From assembly GCF_900112375.1 (NCBI RefSeq), contig NZ_FOLS01000001.1, positions 186,001 through 250,000 of the forward strand: a DNA stretch of 64,000 nt. The letters run 5' to 3'. Of this stretch, positions 26,281 through 36,402 are shown piece after piece. The position numbers and the translations under genes are program-made. Origin of the DNA: Pseudomonas citronellolis. Lineage in GTDB: Bacteria > Pseudomonadota > Gammaproteobacteria > Pseudomonadales > Pseudomonadaceae. The notes below the pieces were generated by a model. The model was given only the letters and a program-made list of their open reading frames with translations. It was not told the origin of the DNA and ran no database searches. Position 1 is the stretch's first letter; every line of letters begins with the position of its first letter.

Positions 26281-28251
26281 TCAGGCGCCGACCGGCTGGC
26301 CGGAAGCCCCCTCCGGGTGCGCCTGGCCGAGGCTTTCGTCGAAGCGCAGCAGGCGCCCGGCGTTGCCCAGCACCAGCAGGGTGCTGAGGTTGTGCAGCAC
26401 GGCGGCGATCATCGCCCCGGCGGCGCCGAGCAGGCCGAAGGCGGCCGCCGCGACTATGGCCAGGGTCCAGCCCAGGCCGATCGCCACGTTCACCTGCAGG
26501 GTGCGCCGGCACTGGCGGCTCAACCGCACGCAGGTGCCCAGGCGGCGCAGGTCGCTGCCGATCAGCACCACGTCGGCCGAAGCCAGGGCGATGTCGGCGC
26601 CGCCGGCGCCCATGGCCACGCCCACCACGCCGGCCTTGAGCGCCAGCGAGTCGTTGATGCCGTCGCCCACCACCAGCGGGCGGAAGCCCTTGTCGATTTC
26701 CTCGCCGACACGGTGCAGCTTGTCTTCCGGCAGCGCCTGGGCGCTGACTTCGGCGATGCCCACCTCGCGCGCCACGCCTTCGGCGACGCTCTGGCGGTCG
26801 CCGGTGAGCAGCAGTTGGCGGCCCAGGCCCAGCTCGCGCAGTTCGGCCATGGCCTGCGGCGCTTCCGGGCGCAGGCTGTCGGCCAGCAGCAGCCAGGCGC
26901 GGAAGCGCCCGCCCAGGGCCAGGCCGGCGATGGGGCCGTCGTGCTCGGGCACCGGCGCGGTGGCGATGCCCAGTTGGGCGAACAGCTCGGGCCGGCCGAG
27001 GGCCGCCTCGCCCTGCGGGGTGTGGGCTATGACGCCCAGGCCCTGGCGTTCGCGGATGTCTTCCAGCGGGTGGTAGGCATCGTGGGGCACCAGCGCGGCC
27101 AAGGCGCGGCTGACCGGGTGGCTGCTGGCAGCGCCCAGGCTGGCGGCCAACTGGCGCAGCGCCGCCGGGTCTTCCCCGGGCTCGCCGCACAGGGCCTGCA
27201 GGCGCAGGCTGCCGTGGGTCAGGGTGCCGGTCTTGTCGACCACCAGCGAGGTCAGGTCGGCCAGTTCCTCGAGGAAGGCCGAACTGCGGATCAGGATGCC
27301 GTGGCGCGCCGCCACGGCGATGCCGGCGATGGCCGTGGCCGGCGCCGAGAGCACCAGGGCGCAGGGGCAGGCGGCGACCAGCACGGCGAGCATGGCCTGC
27401 GGGTCGTTGGTGACGAACCAGGTGACCGCGGCGATCAGCAGCACCAGCACCATGTAGCGCCCGGCGTAGCGTTCCAGCAGGCGGGTGATCGGCGGCTTGG
27501 CGCGCTCGGCGCGCTGCATCAGGGCGATCACCTTGCCCAGGGTGGATTCCTCGCCGGTGCGCGTCACCTCGATGCGCAGCAGGCCGTCGAGGTTGATGGC
27601 GCCGCCGTAGACTTCCATACCGGCCTGCGCCTCCAGCGGCACCGATTCGCCGGTGATGGGCGCGGTGTCCAGGCTGGCCTGGCCGTCCAGCACCCGGCCG
27701 TCGGCCGGCACGCGGTCGCCGGCGCGCACTTCCACCTGGTCGCCGGCGCGCAGTTGGGCGTTGTCCACTTCCTCCACGGCGCCGTCGGCGCGGATGCGCC
27801 GGGCCTGGCTGCGGGTCAGGCGGCCGAGGGCCTCGATGGCTTCCTGGGAGCCGATCACACTGCGCTCTTCCAGCACGTGGCCGAAGATCATGATGATTGG
27901 CAGCAGCGCGGCGGTCAGCAGGTCGCCGGTGGCCCAGGCGCCGAGCATCGCCAGGGCGATCAGCTGGTCGGTGATGCCGTGCAGGCTGGGGTGGCGCAGG
28001 CTGGCGGCGGCCGAGCGCAGCACCGGCACCGCCACCAGCAGCGAGGCGACGCCCAGCAGCATCTGCGCCACGCCTTCCTGCTGCGGCGCCAGCCAGCGCC
28101 AGAGCAGGCCGAGCAGCAGCAGGCCGAGGGCGAGCATGGCCAGGCTCAATTGGCGGGCGGCAGCGCGCTGCTCGTCGCGGCTGAGCATCGCTCCGGTGAG
28201 GTGGCCGTGGCTGTGGCCATGGTGGTGGCCGTGGTGGTGGTGTGCGCTCAT
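26281..28251 (-). CDS. P1B-type heavy-metal ATPase with His-rich N-terminus
   Basis: A 656-residue metal-transporting ATPase: TGES (200-203), ion-binding CPC (295-297), phosphorylated Asp339 in DKTGTLT, and a late GDGINDSLAL hinge. Instead of a CxxC metal-binding domain the N-terminus is MSAHHHHGHHHGHSHGH, suggesting Zn, Co, Ni or Cd rather than Cu. It would export metal across the inner membrane. It follows an exported protein gene by 12 bp and lies in the same direction as three SPFH genes whose middle member also has a His-rich N-terminus. Confidence 0.92.
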   Translation of the reverse strand: MSAHHHHGHHHGHSHGHLTGAMLSRDEQRAAARQLSLAMLALGLLLLGLLWRWLAPQQEGVAQMLLGVASLLVAVPVLRSAAASLRHPSLHGITDQLIALAMLGAWATGDLLTAALLPIIMIFGHVLEERSVIGSQEAIEALGRLTRSQARRIRADGAVEEVDNAQLRAGDQVEVRAGDRVPADGRVLDGQASLDTAPITGESVPLEAQAGMEVYGGAINLDGLLRIEVTRTGEESTLGKVIALMQRAERAKPPITRLLERYAGRYMVLVLLIAAVTWFVTNDPQAMLAVLVAACPCALVLSAPATAIAGIAVAARHGILIRSSAFLEELADLTSLVVDKTGTLTHGSLRLQALCGEPGEDPAALRQLAASLGAASSHPVSRALAALVPHDAYHPLEDIRERQGLGVIAHTPQGEAALGRPELFAQLGIATAPVPEHDGPIAGLALGGRFRAWLLLADSLRPEAPQAMAELRELGLGRQLLLTGDRQSVAEGVAREVGIAEVSAQALPEDKLHRVGEEIDKGFRPLVVGDGINDSLALKAGVVGVAMGAGGADIALASADVVLIGSDLRRLGTCVRLSRQCRRTLQVNVAIGLGWTLAIVAAAAFGLLGAAGAMIAAVLHNLSTLLVLGNAGRLLRFDESLGQAHPEGASGQPVGA

Positions 28252-28263
28252 CTATCGCTCAGG

Positions 28264-28752
28264 TCATTGGCTCGACGCGGTCTCGTCGTCCTTGAGGATG
28301 GTGGCCCGGGGCGGGAAGCGGGTGTCCGGGCGCTGTACGTATTCCTCGGCCTCGGCCTCGGTCAGCACCCAGATCTGGTTGACCTGGCCGCTGAGGCCGC
28401 TCTTCAGGGCGACGAACTTGTCCTTCAGCTGCGGCATCAGGCCGTTGACGATGAACAGGTTGTTCTCGTTGCGGATGCGCACCGAGACCGCCACCGGGTA
28501 GCTCACGGTCTTCTGGTACAGGCCCAGGCTGACCACCTGCTTGAGCAGGTTGGGCTTGGGCCGCTTGAGGGTGATGACCGGGAAGCTGGCGCTGTCCACC
28601 ACGCCCACCAGCATGCCCGAGGGCAGTTCGCGGCCGGCCTCGGCGCTGCCGGTGCCGAGCAGCAGACTCAGGGCCAGCAGCAGCGCGCCCAGGGGGCGCC
28701 AGCGGTTGCCCCGCGACGAAGTGGAGGAGTGCCGGTAAGCGACAGCGTTCAT
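28264..28752 (-). CDS. Exported hypothetical protein of the SPFH/metal-ATPase group
   Basis: A 162-residue protein with a hydrophobic segment at residues 22-40 ending GSAEAG, probably a cleaved signal peptide. The mature part (ELPSGMLVGVVDSASFPVIT onward) has beta-rich stretches and no cysteines or histidine clusters. I do not recognise a family. It sits between the SPFH trio and the P1B ATPase, 12 bp before the latter, so it may be periplasmic and serve the same system. Confidence 0.7.
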   Translation of the reverse strand: MNAVAYRHSSTSSRGNRWRPLGALLLALSLLLGTGSAEAGRELPSGMLVGVVDSASFPVITLKRPKPNLLKQVVSLGLYQKTVSYPVAVSVRIRNENNLFIVNGLMPQLKDKFVALKSGLSGQVNQIWVLTEAEAEEYVQRPDTRFPPRATILKDDETASSQ

Positions 28753-28851
28753 GGAGTGTCCCGCCCTAGGTGTTTTCTCGGAATGTGGGTGTCGGGCCTG
28801 CGGCCCTCGGCGAGCCTAGCGCGTCCGTGTGACATCTGTCCGCCCATTGCT

Positions 28852-29877
28852 TCACGGCTGCGGCCCCTGGAGGATCAAGCGGCCGGCGTCGCGGGGGTCG
28901 ACGGTGGTGACCGCGCCGGCCTTGCCGAGGATGCCGGGCACCCGCTCGCGATACAGGCGCAGCAGCAGGCCGGGGTCCTGGCTGGCGGCCAGGCTGGTGA
29001 TGGTCGCGGTGTCGGCATGGGCCTTGGCCAGGCGCTCGCCGGCCTGGGCGCGGGCCACCTGCTGGGTGCGGTCGGCGGCCTGGGTGGCCGCCTGGGTCTG
29101 CCGCGCGGCGTCGTTCTGCGCGCTGGCGACGTTCTGCTCGGCCAACTGGCTGGCGGTGAGCACGGCGTTGAAGGCACTCACCGCCTCGCGCGGCAGCGAG
29201 GACTGCACGTCCACCCGCTCGATCTCGATGCCCAGCCCGCTGCCGGCGGCGGCCAATGCCGCCAGGCTCTGGTTGACGCCCTGCTGCAGGTCGCCGCGCA
29301 GGCGCTCGCGGCGCTCGGCCACGGCGCTGTCGCTGCCGACCAGTTCGGGGCGGGCGACCAGGATGGTGTCCAGGTCGCGGGCCGCGCACACGCTCACGGC
29401 GTTGCGCGCCACCAGGCGGTCGAGCGCCGGCAGCACGTGCTCGCCCTGGAGCACGTAGGCGTAGGGGTCGACCACCTTGTAGAACACCCGCACGTCCAGC
29501 TGCACGACGCCGGCGTCGCCGGTCAGCAGGTAGCCGGAGCCGGCCGTGGCGTCGTTGACCAGGCTGACGTCGAGGTCGGCCTTCTGCGCCTGGGCCGAGC
29601 GCAGCAGGGTTTCCACCCGGCGCTCGATGACGCGCTCGGCCGCCGGCAGCAGCACCACCTGCTCGAAGGGCCGCGGCCAGGCCAGCAGCAGGCCGGGGTT
29701 GGCGATGCGCTGCAGGGCGCCCATGCGCAGCACCACGGCGCGGCTGTCCGGACCGATCTCGCGGACGTTGGACAGCGCCCAGCCGAGCGCCGCCAGCAGC
29801 GTCACACCATAGAGCGCGACGAACGCCAGGCGCCCGGCCTGCAGCCAGGGGCTGCCGCCCTGCTCGCGCTCACTCAT
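28852..29877 (-). CDS. SPFH/band 7 domain protein (HflK-like), third of three
   Basis: A 341-residue protein with one N-terminal membrane anchor (residues 15-36), then an SPFH domain (VREIGPDSRAVVLRMGALQR, NPGLLLAWPRPFEQV) and a long Ala/Gln-rich coiled coil (AEQNVASAQNDAARQTQAAT). By analogy with HflK/HflC it should form ring-like assemblies on the periplasmic face and modulate a membrane protease or organise a microdomain. Start overlaps the preceding SPFH gene by eight bases. Confidence 0.85.
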   Translation of the reverse strand: MSEREQGGSPWLQAGRLAFVALYGVTLLAALGWALSNVREIGPDSRAVVLRMGALQRIANPGLLLAWPRPFEQVVLLPAAERVIERRVETLLRSAQAQKADLDVSLVNDATAGSGYLLTGDAGVVQLDVRVFYKVVDPYAYVLQGEHVLPALDRLVARNAVSVCAARDLDTILVARPELVGSDSAVAERRERLRGDLQQGVNQSLAALAAAGSGLGIEIERVDVQSSLPREAVSAFNAVLTASQLAEQNVASAQNDAARQTQAATQAADRTQQVARAQAGERLAKAHADTATITSLAASQDPGLLLRLYRERVPGILGKAGAVTTVDPRDAGRLILQGPQP

Positions 29878-30895
29878 GCTGCGCGCCCGCCTTGGGCGCC
29901 GGCAGTTGCGGCGGGCCGTCGACCAGCACGCGGAAGGGCGCGGCGTCGGTGCGCAGGACCAGGCGGGTGCCGGAGTTGACGATGGTGCCCAGGGTATCCA
30001 GCGAGCGCAGCAGGTTGTACAGCTCGGGCGAGCCGGCGTAGGCCTTGGCGTAGATGTCCGCCGCCTCGACGCGGGACTGCGCCTCGATGTCGGCGGCCTT
30101 GACCGTGGCGTCGGCCTGCAGGATGCGCGCGTCGCGCTCGGCGGCGGAGCGGATCTCGGCGGCCTTGCGCTTGCCCTCGGCGGTGCGCTCGGTGGCGATG
30201 GTCTCGCGCTCGGCGCGCATGCGGTCGACGGTGGCGCCGAGGGTCACCGAGGGCAGCGTCAGGCGTTCGATGCCCACCTGCAGCACACGCACGCCGTAGG
30301 TGTCGCGCAGGGTCTTGTCGATCTGCCCGCGCAGGCGCTGTTCGAAATCGGCGATGCGCACCTTGCTGCCGTCGGTGTTCACCAGGTCGGCCAGGTCGAA
30401 GCCGCTGGCGGTGGTTTCCAGGGCCGAGCCGACGAAGGTGCGGATCTGCCGCGCCGCCTCGTCGGGCTGGTTCTGCACCGCGCGCATGAAGCGCTGCACG
30501 TCGTCCGCGTCGGGCTGCACCTGCCAGGCCACGTAGGCCTGGACGATGATGCGCAGGCCGTCGCGGGTGCCAACGTCCTGCAGGCCGCTGGAGGTAGTGC
30601 GCAGGCGCAGGTCCACCGGGATGGCCGCCTCGAACGGCACCGGCAGGCGCCAGGCCAGTCCCGGCTGCAGCAGCACGCGCACCGGGTTGCCGAAACGGGT
30701 GACCACGGTTGCCTCGCCGGAGCGCACCTGCACCAGGCAGGCGGTGGCGGCGGCGAACAGCACCAGCAGCGCGGCCAGGCCGAGGCGCCGCCAGGGCAAG
30801 GGCCCGGCGCCGCCGTGCTCATGCTCGTGATGGTAGTGGCCGTGCTCATGGTCGTGGTCGTGGTGCGCGTGATCGTGGCTGTGCGACGAACTCAA
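29870..30895 (-). CDS. SPFH/band 7 domain protein (HflC-like) with His-rich N-terminus
   Basis: A 341-residue protein. Residues 1-28 are nearly all His, Asp, Glu and Ser (HSHDHAHHDHDHEHGHYHHE), a likely cytosolic metal-binding tail. One membrane segment follows (about 36-55), then an SPFH domain (GEATVVTRFGNPVRVLLQPG, RMRAERETIATERTAEGKRK) and a C-terminal coiled coil. That pattern is HflC-like. The tail parallels the one on the nearby metal ATPase. It overlaps the genes on both sides (4 and 8 bases). Confidence 0.87.
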   Translation of the reverse strand: MSSSHSHDHAHHDHDHEHGHYHHEHEHGGAGPLPWRRLGLAALLVLFAAATACLVQVRSGEATVVTRFGNPVRVLLQPGLAWRLPVPFEAAIPVDLRLRTTSSGLQDVGTRDGLRIIVQAYVAWQVQPDADDVQRFMRAVQNQPDEAARQIRTFVGSALETTASGFDLADLVNTDGSKVRIADFEQRLRGQIDKTLRDTYGVRVLQVGIERLTLPSVTLGATVDRMRAERETIATERTAEGKRKAAEIRSAAERDARILQADATVKAADIEAQSRVEAADIYAKAYAGSPELYNLLRSLDTLGTIVNSGTRLVLRTDAAPFRVLVDGPPQLPAPKAGAQHE

Positions 30896-32865
30896 GGGGC
30901 GAGCTCCTGTTTGGCCGGCTTGCGCGCCGGATCGAAGGGCGCGGTGAAATAGCCGCGCAGGTCGAGGGTCGGCGCATCGCCGGCGCCCAGTCGATGGTCG
31001 ATGACCAGGGCGTTGGCATTGCCCAGGCCCTGGCCCAGGCGGGCGAAATACTGTTCCAGCAGGAACGACTGGCCGGCGTCCTGCCAGGCCTTGCGCTCGG
31101 CGCCGAAGCGCAGGTCGGCGGCCCGCGCCGCGGCCAGCGTCTCGCGGGCGTCGGCATTGGCCTTGTCCACCGCCTGGCTGGCGGCCAGGCGGGCCTCGTT
31201 GCCCTGCTCGGCGGCCTTGCCGCGCTCGCGGGCGATCAGCGCCTGGGCGGTGATCTGCGCCGCCTGCACACCATGGTAGGCGTTCGCCGCGCCGGCCGGC
31301 GGGTGGATGGCCTCGACCACGGTGGCGAGGATTTCCACGCCGCTGTGCAGCTCGTCGAGGTCGGCCTGCACGGCCTTGCCGATGTCCTGCGCCAGAGCCT
31401 CGCGCTCGCCGCCGAGGACGCCGTCCAGGGTGCGCGAGGCGAAGTCATGGACCAGCACGCGGCTGGCGGTGCTGCGGATCAGCGCCGGCACGTCGGCGCT
31501 GTTGTAGGTCGCCGCCAGGGCCGCGGCATCGTCCAGGCCGATGCGGTAGACGAAGCGCACGTCCATGTTGACCACCTGGAAGCTCTGCTTGCCCTCGGCG
31601 GCGCTGGCGATCACCTGGGATTTCTCGCTGCGGTGGGAGGCGTCCCACAGGCGGTTGGCGCTGTCCGGCGCGGGGCCATCGGCCGGGCCCGGCGGGTCGG
31701 CGACGGCGGAATCGCCGGAGGTGGCCAGTTCGTGGATCACGCCGTTCTCCACCGCGATCACCCGCCCGAACGGCCAGGGCAGGCCAACATGCAGGCCCGG
31801 CTGCAGCACCGCCTCGGGCTTGCCGAAGCGCTCGTAGACGCCGCGGCCGTCCAGGGACACCTCGTGTATGCCGCTGAGCAGCCAGCCGACCAGCGCCACC
31901 AGCGCGGCCACCGGCAGGAAGGCGCGACGCATGAAGGCGAACGCCCAGACCTGGCGCAGGTCGATGCCGAAGCGCTGCTGCAGTTCGTCCTGCAGGAACT
32001 GCAGCGGCCGCGGCGGCCAGCGCAGTTGCCCGGCCACCAGGCTGCGGGCGACCAGGCGCGGCTCCTCGCGCTCGCGTTGCGGCAGGAAGGCGGAAAACAC
32101 CGCGCGCGCCAGCAACTCCACGGCCACCGCGGCGGGCAGCAGGCCGAGCAATACCAGCAGGCGCACCGGCCAGAGGTTGTCGGCGCTGGCGAACAGCAGG
32201 CCGGGCAGCGACAGCAACTGCACGGCGATGACCAGCCGCAGCAGCGGCGCCAGGGCGGCTGCTTCCGGCCACTGGGCCTCGCCGCTGGCGGCGAAGTGGC
32301 GCTCCAGCACCAGCAGGCCGAAGGCGCCCAGCAACAACAGGCCGGCGCCAACATAGGCCGCCTGGCCGAGGTCGGCGCCCGGCAGCGCCAGGCTCCAGCC
32401 GGCGCGGATCACCAGCAGCGCGGCGACGCAGAGCCCCGCCAGCCAGAGCGAGCCCGGGCCGATGCGCCGCAGCAGCGAACGGATGCCACGGCCGATGCTG
32501 TCGAGGAAGCGGTCATAGGCGCTCAGCGCCTCGGGGGCTAGCGGTTCGTCCGCCGTCTCACGCCCGCCGAACCAGCGCAGCGAAGGCTCCTGTCCCAGGG
32601 CGCGCGCCCGCCAGGCGTCGACGCGCCAGGCCGACTGCGCCGCCGCGGCCAGTAGCAGCAAGGCCGCGGCGTTGTTGCACAACAGCGGCAGCCAGGGCGA
32701 GCGGGCGGCGAACAGGCCGATGAGAATCGCCAGGAGGAACAGCAGCACGGCCAGCACGCCGCTGCCCAGGGCCAGGGCGAACAGGCGCCGGGCATGCACC
32801 GCGGCCTGCTGGAAGCGCGGCAGCGCCTGCAGGTCCTCGCCCGCGGTGTCCAGGTCGACTCGCAT
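30892..32865 (-). CDS. Large SPFH domain protein with multi-spanning N-terminal half (HflK-like)
   Basis: A 657-residue protein, about 240 residues longer than ordinary HflK. The N-terminal half carries several membrane segments (about residues 30-85, 140-165, 170-190, 210-250), then an anchor at about 315-335 ([18 protein letters not shown]) and an SPFH domain ([33 protein letters not shown]) with an Ala/Glu-rich coiled coil. The ATG at 32865 has GGAG five bases upstream; the GTG just before it is less likely. It is the first gene of the group. Confidence 0.83.
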   Translation of the reverse strand: MRVDLDTAGEDLQALPRFQQAAVHARRLFALALGSGVLAVLLFLLAILIGLFAARSPWLPLLCNNAAALLLLAAAAQSAWRVDAWRARALGQEPSLRWFGGRETADEPLAPEALSAYDRFLDSIGRGIRSLLRRIGPGSLWLAGLCVAALLVIRAGWSLALPGADLGQAAYVGAGLLLLGAFGLLVLERHFAASGEAQWPEAAALAPLLRLVIAVQLLSLPGLLFASADNLWPVRLLVLLGLLPAAVAVELLARAVFSAFLPQREREEPRLVARSLVAGQLRWPPRPLQFLQDELQQRFGIDLRQVWAFAFMRRAFLPVAALVALVGWLLSGIHEVSLDGRGVYERFGKPEAVLQPGLHVGLPWPFGRVIAVENGVIHELATSGDSAVADPPGPADGPAPDSANRLWDASHRSEKSQVIASAAEGKQSFQVVNMDVRFVYRIGLDDAAALAATYNSADVPALIRSTASRVLVHDFASRTLDGVLGGEREALAQDIGKAVQADLDELHSGVEILATVVEAIHPPAGAANAYHGVQAAQITAQALIARERGKAAEQGNEARLAASQAVDKANADARETLAAARAADLRFGAERKAWQDAGQSFLLEQYFARLGQGLGNANALVIDHRLGAGDAPTLDLRGYFTAPFDPARKPAKQELAP

Positions 32866-33055
32866 CACAACTCCAGAGGCGGCCAGGAGGCCAGCCGGTA
32901 CATCGGCGCGCAGGGAAACAAAATGTAACCTTATAACAATCGGCGTGAAATTCTCGTCGAGACGCGGCGCAAAGAAAAGCCCCGCCGGCGAATTGCCGCG
33001 CTCCCCTGCCCCGTTCTATCTTGGCGGATCGTTCAAATACCGCCGAGGTCCCCCG

Positions 33056-34054
33056 ATGAGCAGCCTGCGCGAATCCCTCGCCCGCTTCCCCCGCCTCGAC
33101 CTGGTCGGCGCCCCTACCCCACTGGACAAGCTGGAGCGCCTGTCGGCGCAGCTGGGCCGGGAACTCTTCGTCAAGCGCGACGACCTCACCCCGCTGGCCA
33201 TGGGCGGCAACAAGGTGCGCAAGCTGGAGTACCTCGCCGCCGATGCCCTCGCCGCCGGCGCCGACGTGCTGGTGACCGCTGGCGCCATCCAGTCCAACCA
33301 CGTGCGCCAGACCGCGGCGCTGGCCGCGCGCCTGGGCCTGGGCTGCCTGGCCCTGCTGGAAAACCCCATCGGCACTGACGACGCCAACTACCTGGGCAAC
33401 GGCAACCGCCTGCTGCTGGACCTGTTCGGCACCCAGGTGGAAGCGGTCGCCAACCTCGACGACGCCGACGCCCTGCTGCAGGACGCCTGCGAGCGCCTGC
33501 GCGCCCAGGGGCGCAAGCCCTACCTGGTGCCCATTGGCGGCTCCAACGCCCTCGGCGCCCTGGGCTACGTGCGCGCCGGCCTGGAGCTGGCCGAGCAGGT
33601 ACGCGCCAGCGGCCAGCACTTCGCCGCCGTGGTTCTCGCTTCCGGCAGCGCCGGCACCCATGCCGGGCTGGCCCTGGCGCTGGCCGAGGCGCTGCCGGAA
33701 ACCCCGGTGATCGGCGTCACCGTCTCGCGTCCCGACGTCACCCAGCGGCCCAAGGTGGAAGGCCTGGCGCAACGCACTGCGGACCTGCTCGGCCGGCCGC
33801 TGGCAGCGCACTTCGCCGTGCACCTGTGGGACGCCTACTTCGGCCCGCGCTATGGCGAGCCCAACGCCGGCACCCTCGACGCGGTGCGCCTGCTCGCCGC
33901 GACCGAGGGCCTGCTGCTGGACCCCGTCTACACCGGCAAGGCCATGGCCGGCCTGCTCGATGGCGTGGCCCACGGCCGCTTCGCCGAAGGCCCGCTGCTG
34001 TTCCTGCACACCGGCGGCGCCCCGGCGCTGTTCGCCTACCCGTCGCGGCTGTGA
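33056..34054 (+). CDS. dcyD: D-cysteine desulfhydrase
   Basis: A 332-residue PLP enzyme of the ACC deaminase/D-cysteine desulfhydrase family, converting D-cysteine to pyruvate, ammonia and sulfide. The PLP lysine is in [14 protein letters not shown]; other marks are [29 protein letters not shown] and [13 protein letters not shown]. It is followed by a complete cystine ABC importer, the same partnership as dcyD with the yec/tcy genes of enterobacteria, which supports D-cysteine desulfhydrase rather than ACC deaminase. The start follows GAGGTCCCCCG. Confidence 0.9.
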   Translation: MSSLRESLARFPRLDLVGAPTPLDKLERLSAQLGRELFVKRDDLTPLAMGGNKVRKLEYLAADALAAGADVLVTAGAIQSNHVRQTAALAARLGLGCLALLENPIGTDDANYLGNGNRLLLDLFGTQVEAVANLDDADALLQDACERLRAQGRKPYLVPIGGSNALGALGYVRAGLELAEQVRASGQHFAAVVLASGSAGTHAGLALALAEALPETPVIGVTVSRPDVTQRPKVEGLAQRTADLLGRPLAAHFAVHLWDAYFGPRYGEPNAGTLDAVRLLAATEGLLLDPVYTGKAMAGLLDGVAHGRFAEGPLLFLHTGGAPALFAYPSRL

Positions 34055-34090
34055 ATTCATTCAAGTTATATGAACAGGATATTTCATTAT

Positions 34091-34120
34091 TTTATTGCAT
34101 AACCATTGACCCCCTATAGT
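34091..34120 (+). promoter_or_regulatory. Possible sigma-70 promoter of the cystine importer
   Basis: TATAGT (34115-34120) is a good -10; TTTATT (34091-34096) 18 bases upstream is a weak -35. The 112-bp gap between dcyD and the importer is strikingly AT-rich compared with its surroundings, so independent transcription or activator control is plausible. Confidence 0.35.
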
Positions 34121-34166
34121 CGCGCAGCCTACTAACCTGCTTGAAACACCAAGAACGAGGGCAACC

Positions 34167-34970
34167 ATGAACTTCTCCATCCTGCGACGCGGTTTCATCT
34201 TCGCCGGCCTGACCCTGGCCCTCGGCGCCAGCTTCCTCGGCCAGCAGGCCTCGGCCGACGAGGACCTGCTCAAACAGATCCAGGGCAACGGCGCGATCAA
34301 GGTCGGCCTGGAAGGCACCTACCCGCCCTTCAGCTTCGTCGACGAGAACGGCAAGCTGTCCGGCTTCGAAGTGGACTTCGCCGAGCTGCTGGCCAAGGAG
34401 CTGGGGGTGAAGGCCAAGTTCCAGCCGACCAAGTGGGATGGCATCCTCGCCGCCCTGGAGTCCAAGCGCCTGGACGTGGTGATCAACCAGGTGACCATCT
34501 CCGAGGAGCGCAAGAAGAAGTACGACTTCTCCGAGCCCTACACCGTCTCCGGCATCCAGGCCCTGGTGCGCAAGGGCGACGAAAGCAAGTACGACACGCC
34601 CGAGAAGCTCGCCGGGGTGAAGGTTGGCGTGGGCCTGGGCACCAACTACGAGCAGTGGCTGAAGCAGAACGTGCCGCAGGCCGACGTGCGCACCTACGAG
34701 GATGACCCGACCAAGTTCCAGGACCTGCGCAGCGGGCGCATCGACGTGATCCTGGTGGACCGCCTGGCCGCCTTCGACATGGTCAACAAGACCAAGGGCG
34801 CCATGGCCCTGACCGGCGCGCCCTTCGCCCGCCAGGAAGCCGGCATCGCCCTGCGCAAGGGCAACCCCGAGCTGCTCGGCGCGCTGAACAAGGCCATCGA
34901 GAAGTTCAAGGCCGATGGCTCGCTGAAAAAGCTTTCGGAGAAGTGGTTCCAGGCTGACGTCACCCAATGA
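34167..34970 (+). CDS. tcyJ: Cystine ABC transporter substrate-binding protein
   Basis: A 267-residue periplasmic receptor (FliY/TcyJ type). The signal peptide ends near QQASA (residue 29). The mature domain starts with IKVGLEGTYPPFSFVDENGK and contains SKRLDVVINQVTISEERKKK and VGLGTNYEQWLKQNV, typical of cystine-binding members. The stop overlaps the permease start by four bases. Confidence 0.92.
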   Translation: MNFSILRRGFIFAGLTLALGASFLGQQASADEDLLKQIQGNGAIKVGLEGTYPPFSFVDENGKLSGFEVDFAELLAKELGVKAKFQPTKWDGILAALESKRLDVVINQVTISEERKKKYDFSEPYTVSGIQALVRKGDESKYDTPEKLAGVKVGVGLGTNYEQWLKQNVPQADVRTYEDDPTKFQDLRSGRIDVILVDRLAAFDMVNKTKGAMALTGAPFARQEAGIALRKGNPELLGALNKAIEKFKADGSLKKLSEKWFQADVTQ

Positions 34971-35641
34971 TCGACGAAAGCCTGCAGCTCGCCCTGGATT
35001 CCGCGCCCTTCCTGCTCAAGGGCGCGGTCTTTACCGTAGTCCTCAGCATCGGCGGGATGTTCTTCGGTCTGCTGCTGGGGTTCATCCTCGCCCTGGCGCG
35101 GCTGTATGGCCACGCGGTGTTCAGCTGGCTGGCGCGCATCTACGTGTCCTTCTTCCGCGGCACGCCGCTGCTGGTGCAGTTGTTCATGATCTACTACGGC
35201 CTGCCGCAGCTGGGCCTGGAGCTTGACCCGCTGCCGGCGGCGCTGATCGGCTTCTCGCTGAACATGGCCGCCTACGTCTGCGAGATCCTCCGCGCCGCCA
35301 TTGGCTCCATCGACCGCGGCCAGTGGGAAGCGGCCTCCAGCATCGGCATGACGCGCGCCCAGACGCTGCGCCGGGTGGTGCTGCCCCAGGCCGCGCGCAC
35401 CGCCCTGCCGCCGCTGGGCAACAGCTTCATCTCGCTGGTCAAGGACACCGCCCTGGCCGCCACCATCCAAGTGCCGGAGCTGTTCCGCCAGGCGCAGCTG
35501 ATCACCGCGCGGACCTTCGAGGTGTTCACCATGTACCTCACCGCCGCGCTCATCTACTGGGTGCTCGCCAGCGTCCTGGCGCACCTGCAGAACCGCCTGG
35601 AAGAGCGGGTCAACCGCCATGACCGGGAGCACGAGGCATGA
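34967..35641 (+). CDS. tcyL: Cystine ABC transporter permease
   Basis: A 224-residue inner-membrane subunit of the HisMQ type (FLLKGAVFTVVLSIGGMFFG, FFRGTPLLVQLFMIYYGLP). The EAA loop reads QWEAASSIGMTRAQTLRRVVLPQA. It overlaps both neighbours by four bases, showing one operon with tcyJ and tcyN. Confidence 0.93.
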   Translation: MIDESLQLALDSAPFLLKGAVFTVVLSIGGMFFGLLLGFILALARLYGHAVFSWLARIYVSFFRGTPLLVQLFMIYYGLPQLGLELDPLPAALIGFSLNMAAYVCEILRAAIGSIDRGQWEAASSIGMTRAQTLRRVVLPQAARTALPPLGNSFISLVKDTALAATIQVPELFRQAQLITARTFEVFTMYLTAALIYWVLASVLAHLQNRLEERVNRHDREHEA

Positions 35642-36402
35642 TCGAGGTACGCAAGCTCACCAAGCAGTTCCGCGGCCAGGAGGTGCTCAAGGGCATCGAC
35701 CTCTCCGTCGCGGCCGGCGAGGTGGTGGCGATCATCGGCCCCAGCGGCTCGGGCAAGACCACCCTGCTGCGCTGCCTGAACCTGCTGGAAATCCCCAACG
35801 GCGGGACCATCCGCGTCGGCGACATCGAGATCGACGCCTCGCGCCCGCTCAAGCCGCAGCAGGGGCTGATCCGCAAGCTGCGCCAGCACGTCGGCTTCGT
35901 GTTCCAGAACTTCAACCTGTTCCCCCACCGCACCGCGCTGGAAAACGTCATCGAAGGCCCGGTGATCGTCAAGAAGGAGCCCCGCGACAGCGCCGTGCAA
36001 CGCGCCCGCCAATTGCTGGCGAAGGTCGGCCTGGCCGGCAAGGAAGACGCCTATCCCAAGCGCCTCTCCGGCGGCCAGCAGCAACGCGTGGCCATCGCCC
36101 GGGCCCTGGCCATGCAGCCGGACGTGATCCTCTTCGACGAACCCACCTCGGCCCTCGACCCGGAGCTGGTGGGCGAAGTGCTGGCGACCATCCGCGGCCT
36201 GGCCCAGGAAAAGCGCACCATGGTCATCGTCACCCACGAGATGAGCTTCGCCCGCGACGTCGCCAACCGGGCGATCTTCATCGACAAGGGCGTGATCGTC
36301 GAACAGGGCGACGCCAAGACGCTGTTCGCCCAGCCCCGCGAGGAACGCACCCGGCAGTTCCTCAGCAAGTTCCTCAATCCTGATCAGGGGCGATCTGAAT
36401 AA
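35638..36402 (+). CDS. tcyN: Cystine ABC transporter ATP-binding protein
   Basis: A 254-residue ATPase: Walker A GPSGSGKTT, Q-loop VFQNFNLFPH, signature LSGGQQQRVAIARAL, Walker B ILFDEPTSALDP, H-loop VTHEMSFARDVANR. It energises cystine uptake. The following 129 bp are AT-rich and contain no clear terminator. Confidence 0.94.
   Translation: MIEVRKLTKQFRGQEVLKGIDLSVAAGEVVAIIGPSGSGKTTLLRCLNLLEIPNGGTIRVGDIEIDASRPLKPQQGLIRKLRQHVGFVFQNFNLFPHRTALENVIEGPVIVKKEPRDSAVQRARQLLAKVGLAGKEDAYPKRLSGGQQQRVAIARALAMQPDVILFDEPTSALDPELVGEVLATIRGLAQEKRTMVIVTHEMSFARDVANRAIFIDKGVIVEQGDAKTLFAQPREERTRQFLSKFLNPDQGRSE

Noticed and set aside
25849-29979. A 1376-codon open frame on the plus strand
   Set aside because: It is antisense to cobF-flanking genes, the metal ATPase and SPFH genes, and its product is a His/Gln/Arg/Ala-rich mirror of those genes; high GC leaves such frames open.
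33056-34054. ACC deaminase as the product of dcyD
   Set aside because: The two families are hard to separate by motif, but the adjacent cystine importer favours D-cysteine desulfhydrase.
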